A stretch of 64,000 nucleotides of DNA. Origin: Pectinophora gossypiella. Lineage: Eukaryota > Arthropoda > Insecta > Lepidoptera > Gelechiidae. A program made the position numbers and the translations under genes. The stretch is from contig NC_065424.1 in NCBI RefSeq assembly GCF_024362695.1, positions 5,058,786 through 5,122,785 of the forward strand, written 5' to 3'. Under the pieces are notes generated by a model that was given only the letters and a program-made list of their open reading frames with translations, did no database searches and was not told the DNA's origin. Positions 18,422-33,400 of this stretch are shown here, piece by piece (position 1 is the first letter of the stretch; the number at the start of each line of letters is the position of its first letter).

Positions 18422-21400
18422 CTGTAAACACATATTCTATTAGTCATGGTATAACAACATGGTAAACATTGAGGAGCTCGGTGGCGCAGCGGTTAACGCG
18501 CTCGGTCTGCGATTGTTGAAGTTAAGCAACTTTCGCAAAGGCCGGTCATAGGATGGGTGAACACAAAAAAAAAGTTTTCATCTCGAGCTCCTCCGTGCTT
18601 CGGAAGGCACGATAAGCCATTGGTCCCGGCTGCATTAGCAGTCGTTAATAACCATCATTCCGCACTGGGCCCGCGTGATGGTTTAAGGCCCGATCTCCCT
18701 ATCCATCCATATGTGTTATGTAGGCCCGTGCTCCAGCAGTGGGGACGTTAATGGGCTGATGATGATGATGGTATAACAAAACCAGGTATGCTTAATCAAT
18801 GTAATAAAAATGGCAACATAGGGTGGGATGACGTCAGCTGGGCTAACCTTGAAATGTTAGCTGTCAGTTTTGAGCATATCAACCGGGTCTGCATGACAAC
18901 TGCGCCGCGCATGGCGCGAATTATATCGAGCGCTTCGACCAATAAACGATACGAATGCTATCTACGTAGACGTCCATCTACGTCGTAGATGGACGTCAAA
19001 CGGCTATTGGTCGAAGCGCTTAATATAATTCGCGCCGCGAGCACTAGACCACGAAGGCTGTCCTCCAACAACCTGCGGTGGAGCAGCGTGGTGGAGTATG
19101 CTCCATACCCCCTCCGGTTGACTGAAGAGAGGCTTGTGCCCAGCAGTGGGACGATAGGCTGTTTATGTTGAGTTATGTTAAATAATTATGTTATATGTTG
19201 GTGTTATGTATGTTGTATGTATGTGTTAATAAGTTGTGTATAAGTTGTTTCATGTTGTATTTCGTTATGTGTGTTGTGTCTGTTATGTTTAATGTACCCT
19301 TTTCAAAGACAAATAAAAAGTATTTCTATTTCTATGTAGGTACTTACGACCGGTCGTGTCCTCCGTAAGGATTGCCGGAAATTTCTGTACATTTGCATCG
19401 GGTTGAGAAACTCGTGATAGGAGGCCCTGGGGAAATTAACATTGGGAAATATTAAACCGAGCCACAGAATATTTTTGACTATGGCTCTTTTTTTTGACGT
19501 GACTAATTGTAGATTTGTCTTAACTACTTGGCCGGACAAATGGGGAGCGCTGAAGGCTCTCACCCGGTACAACGTTTAAGACAACAGACCTGAGGGTGCC
19601 CAGTTGGGCGCGAACCTCGGCTCAGGGCGTCGTCTGAGAGGAAAAATATTTGAAAGAATTAATCGACCCTAGTGGATCGATAGCGATAAGCGCTGATTGA
19701 GGGAAGCTGTTAGTCCGGTAATAATAACCATTGTCACTCTTTTATCATGCCAAGTAAAATAGGGTAAGTTGGGCCGTAGTATTAGGCAGCTAAATTACTC
19801 AATTGTATAAAAATATTTTATGTTTTTATTTTTTTAAAGAACGTCTAGGGCCCTGTGCCGAGGTTTTTCTTGCAGCTTCTTTTCCCCGGCTACACAGGTT
19901 GTGAGAAGCTGCAGTAGTTTTAAGCGGATGAGACGTTCGTTATGTAAAAATTGACAATTCAAAGTGTAACTATGTTACCTACTGAATAAAGATATTTTTG
20001 AATTTGAATTTAATGGTGAATTGCCAGCTGAGAGTGGCGTCGCCTCCACGAATTTTATTTATATTTATTTACTTTATTTAATTGTAAATATTAATATAAC
20101 AATACGTCACAAAAACGAACTTAAAAACTAGTCATTAAATAACCCGCCCCTCACTGTTCCCGGAGCAAAGGTGCCCACAACACTAGCCGCATTACCGTGT
20201 TGAATGGCAATGGCCAGCCTTTGGACCAGGAACGAGCCGGAGCGGGAGTCCCCTGTTTTCTCCCTGAGCCTGAGACCCAATTCTGACACAAAGATTTTGG
20301 TGTCCGCCCCCCAGCTACCAAAGGTCTCCACGGCAACGGGCACGAAGTTATATGCAGGCGATGGAGCTGCATACTTCTCCCTCTTCTTCTCAGCAGAAGC
20401 TCAGCTTCTTTATTTACTTACATTCTTCTTGATAGCGCAAACTTTTTTTACTCTTTCGAATATGTCAAAATAAAAATTCTGACAGTCCTTCAGTTCGTTT
20501 GTTTGGAGAAAAACGTATTTTTATTTACACGGACCTATTATCCCATATTGGTGACCCCGACGTGATCCCATTATCCCATATGAGTATCGATTTCTGGATG
20601 AAAATACGTACCCGACAGAAGGCAACTGGACGCTGGGCTCGCTTTCCGCTGGCGACCCGCTGTCCGTCCCACTGCCGCTAGCGGCCAAACTAGACGTTGC
20701 TATGGACGATGCCGTAGCTCTAAACCGCACCCTAAAACCAAATTATCCAATACATTCAGGGTGTTAATGACATCGTAACGGGATCTTTGAGGGATGGTTC
20801 AGACCATCATACTAAATTCATACTAACATAACATAAACTGCCTATATACGTCCCACTGCTGGGCACAGGCCTCCCCTCAATCAACCGGAGGGGGTATGGA
20901 GCATACTCCACGACGCTGCTCCACTGCGGGTTGGTGGAGGTGTTTTTACGGCTAATAGCCGGGACCAACGGCTTAACGTGCCTTCCGAAGCACGGAATCA
21001 TCTTACTTTTCCGAACAATCAGGTGATTCAAGCCTGAAAAGTCCTTACCAAACAAAGGAAAGTCTCACAAAGTGATTTCGACAGTGTACCCATCGGGAAT
21101 CGAACCCGGACCTCCAGATCGTGAGCCTAACGCTCTAACCACTAGACCACGGAGGCTGTTGAATTCATACTATATTAAAAAAAAACATATTTTTTTATGA
21201 AATTTCACTTGATATCAACTCAGAATCATGGTCTGAACCATCCCCCTCAGTTTTCGTTACGGTGTCACTAGTATAACTACTTGTATGACTACCTGTACGT
21301 ACTTCTACGGGGTGTTAGTGACATCGTAACGAATACTGAGAGGGATGATTCAGCTCATTTTCCCGAGTTAATATCAAGTGGAATTTTCCGTCGCAAAAGT

Positions 21401-24400
21401 ATGGAACTGAAAATAATTAAAAAAAAAATCATGACTGTGTTGTTGAGTTATGCGCTTACCAACACATTTTGCGATTCATTTTTATATAATAAGAATAAAA
21501 TAAATTTATTGCCAGTAACAATTTACATTTGCTATATAAACTAAGTAATTATGAATATTGCGAATACGGGCAAAAGGAAATGGCTCAGCTTGTGCTGCGA
21601 TGGAGCCATGCTATGGCGCCATCCAGCGCTGGTTTTCAGTCATTTCCTCTTCCTGAGATATTGTGCGGAAGTAATTGTCAACGAGGGCTAGAGGATATTA
21701 AATAGACTTATACAGTAGCTTTAGGTAGAAAAAAGAAACAATAAAAAGACAATCAATTAAAATTATAAGTAGGTACTCTTGAGTGTGTGTGTGTATGTGT
21801 ATGCGTGCGTGTGTGATATAATTTTTATATAATTATAGACTCGCTTTTGCCCGCGACTTCGTCCGCGTGGCGTGTTATAAAAGAGAGATATTTGTGTGTG
21901 TGGGAGTGCATGTCATATTTCAAGCATCTAACTTATGCAGTTTAGATTTTTTCATACAACATTTTGGAATTAAAGCACATAATAACGGGTTCTTACCGCG
22001 TTTAAATGGGGATATGAGACTCCCGATATTTCGACACTGTTGCAAGTGCCATGTGATCACGGGATGACTGATGAGATTGGAGTGGAGTAGGTAGATCCAT
22101 AATTTTCTACGGGCAGACATATACTTATGTCTACCTTCTTTCTTTGCCGCTTGTTTATGTTTTTGAACATTTTGTTCCTGTTAACTCTCCCGCTAAGGGA
22201 GGATTTTCCCGCTAATTCCCGTTCCCGTGGGAATTTCGGGAATTCCTTTCTTAGTGCACCTCTACGGTACCTAAGCTACGTCCGTTCCAAATTTCAAGTG
22301 CCTACGTTTAGCCGTTTAGGCTGTGCGTTGATATGTCAGTCAGTGAGTCAGTCAGTTTCTCCTTTTACATATTTAGATTTGTGAAGTGCTTAATAAACTG
22401 GAAATTTCCAGTTGCTGTTACTATTTTCGTCGTTATTACCAATCATCCCACTATTCCCACTACTCTGCCGGCAAGTCGGGGCTCCATCCCCACCCATTGT
22501 TCCGCAGTACTTACGGGAAGTAATGCGCAGCGCCTTCGCCCTTAGCTTTGCAGTAAAAGTAGGTCATGGCGGAGGCGATGGCCAGGGCTCCCATACAGAG
22601 GAGTACTGTGATAACGATGTAGGAGCTACGGCCCACGTTGTCCACATACGTATACCCGTTGAAGAGCGGCAGCTGATGGCAAAAATACATAACATAAACA
22701 GCCTATACTGGGGGGAGACCAGGATCCCAAGATACAGGGTCAACCTAGTTTGGGCTCCTGTCTTCTGCATACGGTCCCAAATTAAATACTTTTTTTGTTA
22801 GTATGGTAGTTTATAAGATTGTTTGTAGAAGAAGAAATAAACGTTTTTTTTTTATACAGTCATAAGCAATATCATGTACTCACTTTAGAACCCTGTCGCA
22901 CTGTCATATTTGACATTTAATGAGGCTAACGGTTTAAATTGTCAAAAAAGTTAATGTGACGTGGTTGCAAAGTGTATACATATTAGTACTCGTGACCGTA
23001 CGTCCCACTGCTGGGCACAGGCCTCCCCCCAATCAATCGGAGGAGGTATGTAGCATAATCCACCACGCTGCTTCACTGCGGGTTGGTGAAGGTGGCTAAT
23101 AGCCGGGACTAACAGAAAACTTAGAAACAGTGTTATAAAGAGAGATGTGGTGTAAAAGACGATATAGTGACTAAGATTGAGAAGGAAATGTTAAGTTGGT
23201 TTGGACACGTAGAGCGGATGAAGGATAATAGGATTACGAAAGCGGTATATAAAGCAAAGGTTGATGGTAGGGCTGGCAGAGGACGACCTAGAAGGACGTA
23301 CATTGACCAAATTGGAGATATCCTTAGAAAAGGTACCTAAGATCTACTCTGAACCGGCGTGCGTGGTATGAAACGATTGATGGATGTGGAGGAAGCAAGA
23401 GAAGTGTGTTAGGATCGAAGGAAATCGAATTCCACAAGCTCTGCTTACCCCGGTGGAACACAGGCGTGAGTTTATGTATGTCAATCAATCAATAATACTT
23501 TATTGCACAACAACACATACAAAGGACATAAACATACGAATAAAACATAAGCACAATAGGCTGCCTTATTGCTAAACAGCAATTTTTGCCAACCTTAGGG
23601 TGAAAGAAGATTATTCATTGGAGCACGAGCTGGTGCAATAAACATTATTACAGTATGTCTGTCTTGTGTTAGTGTAATTGTTTTTCATCCCGTTCTGGTG
23701 CAATAAACTGTTAAATAAATAAATCTCTAATAATGGAGGATCTGATGAGCGCTGCAGATAGCGCCATACTTGTTGCCAAGTTTTGGGCCGATACAATTTA
23801 GTTTGCCATCGACACGATAAGAAGAATAAATAAATGAATGATAACGCCTTTAAAAAATAAAACACATAATAACGGGTTCTTACCGCGTTTAAATCAGGGA
23901 TATGACTCCCGATATTTCGACACTGTTGCAAGTGCCATGATCACGGGATGACTGATGAGATTGAAGTGGAGTAGAATCTGATTAAACGCGGTAAGAATCC
24001 GTTATTATGTGTTTTAATTATGATAATAGCCCCGATTCCTGCAGACACCTCCTAATTTTACTTTAAGTTATACCTGTCATTCTCTTATCCGCCGAAAAGG
24101 AAAGGGACGGATGATTGACAGCTCTTAATTTTAGGAAGAATGAGTAAATAATGAATAACCCGGGCGAATCAAAAAGGTATCTCGCTGGTATGCAAACCGT
24201 TTGACGTGTGCTGTCAACTTAATTCTGTCGGGTTATTGGCCAATGTAAAATTTTTAGACGGTTGTTTTAGATTTGTGCTTAAAATTGACGTGTGTTTCAT
24301 AAATTTTATGCTTGTCGATTACCCGTCCCTTTCCTTTTCGGTGGATAATGACAGATATAACTTAAAATAAAATTAGATGGTGTTTACAGGAATTAGCACC

Positions 24401-27400
24401 ATTAACCGCGTAAACCTAAAACAATGTATACGCCTTTAAAAGCCAAAACGCTCACCTCTTCCTTAGGAGGCATCACGCAGGTCCCCAGCCTGGTAACCGC
24501 TCCATCTTCACACATGCACATTGGCTCCCTGTCCCCAGACACACAGAGACTCTCGCATTTATCTTGACACACATTCTGCAGATCATCTCTTTGGACACTT
24601 TCATGTTTGATGATAAAAGTTTGTGCGTTGAACACTCGCTGTAGGTACATCTCACAGTGTTTCTTGCCGTATAAGAGACAGCGATTCAATTTGATCGAGT
24701 TGGCGACTATGAAGTAGATGTGGTCTTCGAAGATCTCGAGATGTCGCGGCGCTTGGAGGTAAGGGTCGTTTGTGAGGATTTTCTTGCTGGAATTAAAAGG
24801 CACGTGGCTGGTTATTTATTTAGAATGGAATAGAAATAGTTTATTATAAAAGGACGCCACACACAAAGACAAGACAATAACATCACTTAATTTTTTCACA
24901 AAACAATTACAAAATGCATAGGAGGATTGTCATGATTTTAAACAAATCAAACATATTTTGTAACACTTGTCCAGTTATTAGTTATTAATCTATGCTCTAA
25001 CAATGGTATTTAGTTATTATTCTGCGGTATTTAGTCTATGATTAACAGTGGCGCCATCTGTAGGGATATTAACTGTGGAGGTAGCACGTGATTGGTGAGT
25101 TACATTCCCGCGCAAATATAAAACGTAAAATGTGACGGAGGCGGGAAGAAAATACTCCCTCCAGGGTTTGGGAAATTGGTACATCCATTCTGATGGTAGA
25201 CACGAGCAGAGCAATACATCAGGAAGAAATCTTAATAGGATGTTCATTAGGATGATCATTTGGTGGTGGTGGATGTCCTGAGATAAAAGGGCCTCATTCA
25301 GCACAAGTCGCAGCGTGAACCACGACGCTGGTATTATGTGGACCCTGCTGGGTGAGGCACGGACGTTTATACATTTATACAGGGTGTTAGTGACATCGTA
25401 ACGTGAGGGGGATGATTCTGAGGTAACATTAACTGGAATTTTCCGTCGCAAAATTGAAGATTTTCCACTTGGTGTCTACTCAGAATCATGGTCTGAATCA
25501 TCCCTCAAAGTTTTCGTTACGATGTCACTAACACCCCATACATATAATATATTATGGAGTAAGTATATACAATACAATACAAAAACTCTTAATTGCTCTT
25601 AAATCACATAAAAAATAGTATTATAATTAAATACGTATAGATGTATGTACAGCCAGGGAACGAAAAGGTTCGTCACCTTAAGGTCAAATTTCGCTTGCAC
25701 TGTAAGAATCTCTTATTCAAGTTCAACAGCCTCTTTAAATACGTTCTAGATAAAAAGAGAATAATGCTACTGCAAGCAAATCTAAACTTTCAAATGGAAC
25801 AGTTGAGCACAATTTTCTGTACTACAGGCATTTCTGTGTCAAATTATCAAAAGGAATGTGCTCACAAAGTCACAACGAATCAATTTGAAAATTGACGAGC
25901 CTTTTCAGGCAGTGACTGTATCAATAGATGTACGGTCACGAGTATTAACCCCCCAATTTTAACCCCCGTATCCGTCGACCGCGAGAACACGTACCATGAC
26001 ATTTAGAAGATATGAATGCATGGGATTAACTGTCTGAGAACTGATATTAGGCAGCTAAATTACTCGATTGTATACCAATATTTTATGTTTATTTTTATTT
26101 ATTTTTTAAGAACGTCTAGGACCCTGTGCCGAGGTTTTTCTTGCAGCTTCTTTTCCCCGGCTATACAGGTTGTGAGAAGCTGCAGTAGTTTTAGGCGGAT
26201 GAGACGTTCGTTATGTAAAAATTGACGATTCAAAGTGTAACTATGTTACCTACTGAATAAAGATATTTTTGAATTTGAATTTACGGTCACGAGCATTAAT
26301 ATGTATACACTTTGGTACCATGTCACATTAACTTTTTTGACAAATTGAACTGTAAGTCTCACTAAATGTCAAATATGTTAGTGCGACAGAGTCCTAAAGT
26401 GGGTACATTATATTGCTCATGACCGTACTCACCCTTCCAAATACATCCCGCTTAGGGACGGTACTGAAAAGTATCGGCGTCCGAAGGACGTAATATACGA
26501 TCCCGACGATCCGATTACTCTAGCCATAGACAATCAGCTCGCGACACCAAACACTTTAGGACCCCGATACCGACCCCGCCGGCGTGGTCGAGGATTTCCC
26601 TCAATCAGCGCTTATCACTATCGACCCACTAGGGTCGATTAATTCTTTCACATATTTCTCATCTCAGACGACGCCCTGAGCCGAGGTTCGCGCCCAACTG
26701 GGCACCCTCAGGTTGTCTTAAATGTTGTACCGGGTGAGAGCCTTCAGCGCTCCCCATTTGTCCGGCCAAGTAGTTAATGCCATCTGCGGCAAATCTACAA
26801 TAAGTAAAAAAAAAACAAAAAAAAAACTGTACTCACTGTCGATTCCCGTTGTAGTCCATGGGCACTATCTTGGCAGGCCCGGTCTCCGCCACGTACAGGC
26901 GCTGCTTAAACGAGTCCGCGGCGAGACCGGTGCAGTTTTGTACAACGGCTACCTGTAAGCATAGAAAAAGCAATAATACTACGTATATAACGGCAACTCA
27001 AAAATAACAGTATTTCTCCACTATTTAATGGATGTTATTATACATATAAACCTTCCTCTTGAATCACTCTATCTATTAAAAAAAACCGCATCAAAATCCG
27101 TTGCGTAGTTTTACAGATTTAAGCGTACGTAGGGATATAGGGACAGGACAGGACTTTGTTTTATACTATGTAGTGATATCGAAACGGCTGCATCTCAGCA
27201 AATGCCATAGCCGAGCTGTAGATTATGGCGCTGATCTTCAGTTGCAGCCGACTTACTAGAAAAACATTTAAGTAAACAAACAAAATCTGCGCTTCTAAGT
27301 CTAAGCACATTTGTTCCTACGTTATAAATGAAGCAATACACGAACACTCACTTTTTTATTTTTTATTGACGTGACTTATTGTAGATTTGCCGCAGATGGC

Positions 27401-30400
27401 ATTAACTACTTGGCCGGACAAATGGGGAGCTCTGAAGGCTCTCACCCGGTACAACGTTTAAGATAACAGGCCTGAGGGTGCCAAGTTGGGTGCAAACCTC
27501 GGCTCAGGGCGTCGCCTGAGAGGAGAATTATTTGAAAGAATTAATCGACCCTAGAGGATCGATAGCGATAAGCGCTGGTTGAGGAAAACGGCGGGGTCGG
27601 TATGGGTGAATATCAAAATGTGCCAAGTTTGTGTGGCGAACTTTCATATTACTTTTTCGTGAAAAATTGGGTTCCGAGATGAAAAAGGATCCAAAAGGAT
27701 CCGAAAGGATGTCGGAACCCAATTTTTAACGAAAAAATAATATGAAAGTTTGACATTTTGATAATCTCCCGTATCGGGGTCCTGAACGAACACTCACCTG
27801 TGTCACCAGTCGGCCAGAGAACGTGGCTGACCAGATCACCGACTCCAGGTCGCGAGTGATGCAGTAGAACATGCGGCGCGCTGACGGGTCCACTATCAGG
27901 GCTGTCACCTGTAATCAAATACATAACATAAACATAAACAGCCCTTATTCTTCCCACTGCTGGGCACAGGCCTCCCCTCAATCACCCGGAGGGGGTATGG
28001 AGCATATTCCACCACGCTGCTCAACTGCGGGTTGGTTTTGTGATACTGTCCTTTGTTTGGTCAGAAGCATGGTTGAATCACCTGATTGTCCGAAAAAATA
28101 AGATGATTTCGTGCTTCGGAGGGCACTTAAGCCGTCGGCCCAGGCTGTTAGCCGTAAGAAACACCTCCACCAACCCGTGGTGGAGCTGTGTAGTGGTGGT
28201 GAGCTACATACCACCCCCGGTTGATTGAGAGGACGCCTAAGCCCTGCAGTGGAATGTGTATAGGTGTTTATTATGAAGTCAGCTTCTACGATGGACCGGG
28301 AGCGATAAAGATAGTGAAATAACCTTTTGTACAGTTATTCAACATTTTACTTCAGGTAGATACATACATACATAGCATACATAAACAGCCTATATACGTC
28401 CCACTGCTGGGCACAGGCCTCCCCTCAATCAACCGTAGGGGGTATGGAGCATACTCCACCACGCTGCTCCAATGCGGATTGGTGGAGGTGTTTTTTCGGC
28501 TAATAGCCGGGACCAACGTTCGCGTATTTTACGTGCATCCAGAAGTTCTTTTTGGAAAATACATTTTTGATAACCTTTAACATTAAAATTTATAGTAAGT
28601 TATGACAAAATTTAATTTGTGACATAAGCATTAAGCACGCCTTAGTTTATGGGGCAAGAATGCTGGAGACTGTTGAATGTATACTCATTGACTACCATGT
28701 TTCACGCAAACAAATATTTATTTCGGCTTTCTAGGCAATCAACTAGCTAAATGTAAAGTTAAAGGTTATCAAAAATGTATTTTCCAAAGAGAACTTTTGG
28801 AGCCACGTTAAATACGCGGACAATTAGCAATAAATATGCGGTAACACGACAAAGAGTAAACCGAAAAAAAGGGTTATCGTATAGGCTAAGGGTTATTTTT
28901 TGATAAAATTATACGCGTATTTTACGTGCATCCACAAGTTCTTTTTGGAAAATACATTTTTGATAACCTTTAACATTACATTTAACTTGTTAATTGCCTA
29001 GAAAGCTCAAACACTGATAAAATGCGATATCACAACAGTATAAAAGCCATCTTGATATCAGGCTATGTATCAGTCCGATGTGACAACAAGCATCATGCGT
29101 TGTGTGCTCCTCCTTTTCGTTTTTGCCTTGGTGAAGGCGAATGAAAACCGCTACTTCTGCGTGACAGTTTTACCAGACGTGGGTATGCAAGTATCTGCAG
29201 CCAATCTGGACTGGGGCAAGTGGATTCCCAACCCTCCAAACTTCAACGAGATATCCAGCCCTCTCGGCAACCGTGTTTCAGCTAATGAGGAGATACTGAT
29301 ATGTTCCTCGGGACGCAAGGGGTCAGCTACAGGAACTGATGGAAGCTTCACGCTGGCGACAACCGACGGGAAGAGCATTCGGTTTTGGTGGAAGAACCCT
29401 TGGGCTGGCGCTTTAGACTATGGCACAGAATTCAATAGCGATCACTTCGATGTGACACTTTATCAAAATGGCTACCAACGAGTGAAATATGTAGTTAAAA
29501 AGAAATAGAACAGAATATATTGTCGCATTAGGTTTAGAATCTGCAATGATTACTTTTGTATTTTAATAAATAAATTTGTTTGCATGAAACATAGTAATCA
29601 ATGAGTATACATTCAACAGTCTCCAGCTTGCTCTCGCCATCATTATCATACAATAACCCTTACCCTATACGGTAACCCTTTTTCGGTTTACTCTTTTTCC
29701 TGTTATTGCATATTATTTGTTAATTGTCCGCGTATTTTACGTGCCTCCAAAAGTTTTTGGAAAATACATTTTTGATAACCTTTAACATTACATTTAAATA
29801 GTTGTTTAGCTGAAATAAATAAATATTTGTTTGCATGAAACATAGTAATTAATGAGTATACATTCAACAGTCTCCAGCATGCTCTCCCCATAAACTAACA
29901 CGTGCAAATGTTACAATTTATAGTACCTAGTATATTCTATTTAATTCACTGTTTTAGGAGAGAAAGGTCAGTAGTAACCAACTTAGATTCGATAGTGTCT
30001 GATATATCCCGTCAGGTAGATCAAGGCCTACAGGTTGATGACACTATATACACAGATTTCAGTAAAGCTTTCGACAAAGTTAATAGTACAGTATTATTGG
30101 CAAAACTTAACCACAGCGGTATCGGAGGGTTTCTGTTCGATTGGTTCAGTTCATATTTATTAAAAAGACCTCAAATAGTTGCTGTAAATGGATATGAATC
30201 CACAGTCTACTACGCTGACTCAGGCGTCCCGCAAGGCCCTCACTTAGGTTCTATTCTCATCCTCATATTCATTAATGATATCCCAATACACATACAAAAT
30301 AGTAAAGCCTCTCATTTTGCCGATGATCTGAAGTTGTAAAAAATAATAAAACACAAACTGATGCTGAACTACTATTAAGAATGGTGTATTTTAAATAGTA

Positions 30401-33400
30401 GTCTTAACCCACGCAAATGTTGGTCTATTATATTTACTAGAAAAAAAAGCCAATTAATGCAATTTACCTCTAAGATCCGGAATGTTGGAATAATACTGGA
30501 CAGTAAGCTCAAAATTTTCGAGCATACTTATCATACCTTAAAAAAAACCGTAGAGATGCTTGACTTTCTCAAACGTACTTTACATGATTTCAAACTAAGT
30601 CAGACAAAATCCACTTGACATTAACTCAGAATCGTGGCCTGAATCGTCCCACTCAGTATTTGTTAAGATGTCTGGGAGAAAATAAAGGAAAGAGAGAAAA
30701 TATAAAATGTATTAGGAATGGTGTTTTAATAAGTATTGTTGTTATTATTGTCAACAAAGACAGCATTATCCACATAGACACGTAGATCAGTAGAAGAAAA
30801 ATAGCAGTAAGGTCGCTTACACTTATTTCATTTGTTCCGTGCTCTGTATTGTTTCCTCCATTGTTGTTTTCCCCCACTTCTTTGTTAGAACTTCTAGCAA
30901 ATTGTCCGCAAATGTTCTTTTCAAAACAATGAATTAGTTGGACGATGAGCTAATCTTCAAGCAAAGTAATATCAGAGTGGCTGCGAGCAGCCTTGTTGAT
31001 GTATTGTGGCTTCGTGCACCTTTATAGGGGGGCGCGATTTATGTATGTAGGAAAGTAATGAGTATGTATGTGGATGGACATAGGGGGTAGAGGACGACGC
31101 AAGGAAATGTGAATGAATTTGCCTTTCAACTGTTTTAAGACAGTAGTTAAACAAAAACTTTACAAAAAAGGTTAATGAATGCATGGGATTAACTGTTATT
31201 TATTTATTTATTTAGGTACACATACAGCAATACATATTAAACTTTTACAGACAACTTTATAAATAGAAAGAAATACTTGGTATATATGTTTGCCAATTAC
31301 ATGCGTACACAGCATTCACCGTAAATGGAAACAAACAAACTATATTAATACTAAACTATATAAATTATAAACTATATATATATATATTAACACATTTTTT
31401 AACAAAATATTAATGTAAGTACTGTTTAACGCTTATAGCGACAACCAAAGTGATTTAGCACTTTACTTTTGTAGCATCGAGGGGAATCATTAAAAATATC
31501 GATGTTTGGCAATTTATCATTAACTTCGTTGAACGTCGCACACATCCTGGCAATAGGATAGTGTAGGCCCAGATTAGTACGGTAACGGGCTATATTAAAT
31601 AATTTAGATATGGGCTTCCGAGGATAGTTATATGGTACGGTGAGATTTAATGAACTTAACAGATTTGGGCATGCTATTTTAGTGTTGATGATTTTGTAAA
31701 GGAACACAAGATCTTGTAGTTTCCGTCGAGTTCTCAGAGTGTTGATTTTAAAGAAAGACCGGGTGTTACAAATGCCAAGTGTCTAGTGAATGCACGCTGA
31801 AGGCTTTCTATTCTTTGAGAAGGCTCAGTATAAACAGGGTTCCACGCAACAGATGCAAATTCTAACCTGCTTCGGATTAAACTATTGAACAGAATTATTC
31901 TTGTCTGACTTAGCCTGAAGTCGCGCGAAGTACGTTTGAGAAAGCCAAGCATCTGTGCAGCTTTTTTAACGGTATTGTCAATATGCCTAGAGAATTTGAG
32001 CTTACTGTCTAACATTACCCCAAGATCCCGGATTTCGTCAACTTTTGTTAAAGGGGTGCCATCTAAGAGGTAAGTTGCATTAATTGGCTTCTTTTTTCTA
32101 GTAAATGTAATAGACAAACATTTGCGTGAGTTAAGGCTCATACCATTCAAAATACACCATTCTTTAATGTTATCTAGATCCTTTTGTAGAAGTTCAGTAT
32201 CAGATGGAGTTTTTATTGTTTTATACAACTTGAGATCATCAGCAAAAAGAGAAGCTTTACTATTTTGTATATGTATTGGGATATCATTAACGAATATGAG
32301 GAAGAGAATAGGACCTAAGTGGGAGCCTTGAGGGACGCCTGAGTCAGCGTAGTACACTGTGGATTCATATCCGTTTACAGCAACTATTTGAGGTCTTTTT
32401 AATAAATATGAACTGAACCAATCCAACAGAGACCCTCCGATACCGCTGTGGTTAAGTTTTTCCAATAAGACTGCATGATTAACTTTGTCGAAAGCGTTAC
32501 TGAAATCCGTGTATATAGTATCAACTTGTAGGCCTCGATCTACCTCACGGGATATATCAGACACTATCGAAACTAGGTTAGTTTCTACTGACCTACCTCT
32601 CCTAAAACCATGTTGAAGTTCCGATAAATCATTTGCAACGTGATTGTAGAGGTAAGGATACAACAATGACTCGAATAATTTAGAAAAGCACGACAAAATA
32701 GAAATAGGCCTATAATTTTTAACGTCAGAACGATCAGATTTCTTATGTATCGGAAGTATTCTAGCTCTTTTCCATTCGTCGGGAAATAGGCCGTCTTGCA
32801 ATGACCGATTAAAAATAATAGTCAACGGAAGTGTAATAGCTAATCTGCAACGTTTCACAAATAAGGGCGGTATATTGTCTGGACCAGAGCCTTTATGTAT
32901 ATTAAGATGTTTAATTGCTGCGGATACCTCTGCCTCCCTAAACTTTACCACTGAGATGCACTTATCTGATACTAAACCTGATGTATACCTGGCAGTGACG
33001 TCCGTACTGTAAACAGATGAGAAATGGCTGGCAAAAAGATTTGCAATATCTGTCCCTGTGGAAACTACTACATCATCCGATTTCATTTCAGCTGGAAATG
33101 TCGAACGGCCTTTGCGCTTGTCTTTTATATAACGCCAGAATACATTTGGGTTTTTGCGTATATTGCTTTCCATGCTATTTTTATATTCATTTTCACAAAT
33201 GCTCATCAGCTTGTGACAGCGTTCTCTAAGTAAGTCATATTCTATTTTATCACGCGGATTGCCAAACTTACGATATCTAGCACGAATTTTCCCCTTATGG
33301 TACAAACAATTTATAAGCTTTTTATTGAACCATACAGGATATTTTGAAGATCTGGGTCGCCTCTTTGGTACTGTTTTATCGATTATATTATTCAGTGTAG

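Noticed and set aside
20204..20473. Plus-strand frame over the LINE remnant
   Set aside because: Antisense shadow of the ORF2 C-terminus read on the minus strand.
29065..29094. Start codon MYQSD... of the aegerolysin frame
   Set aside because: Lies upstream of the predicted transcription start and is not followed by a signal peptide; the ATG at 29095 fits both.
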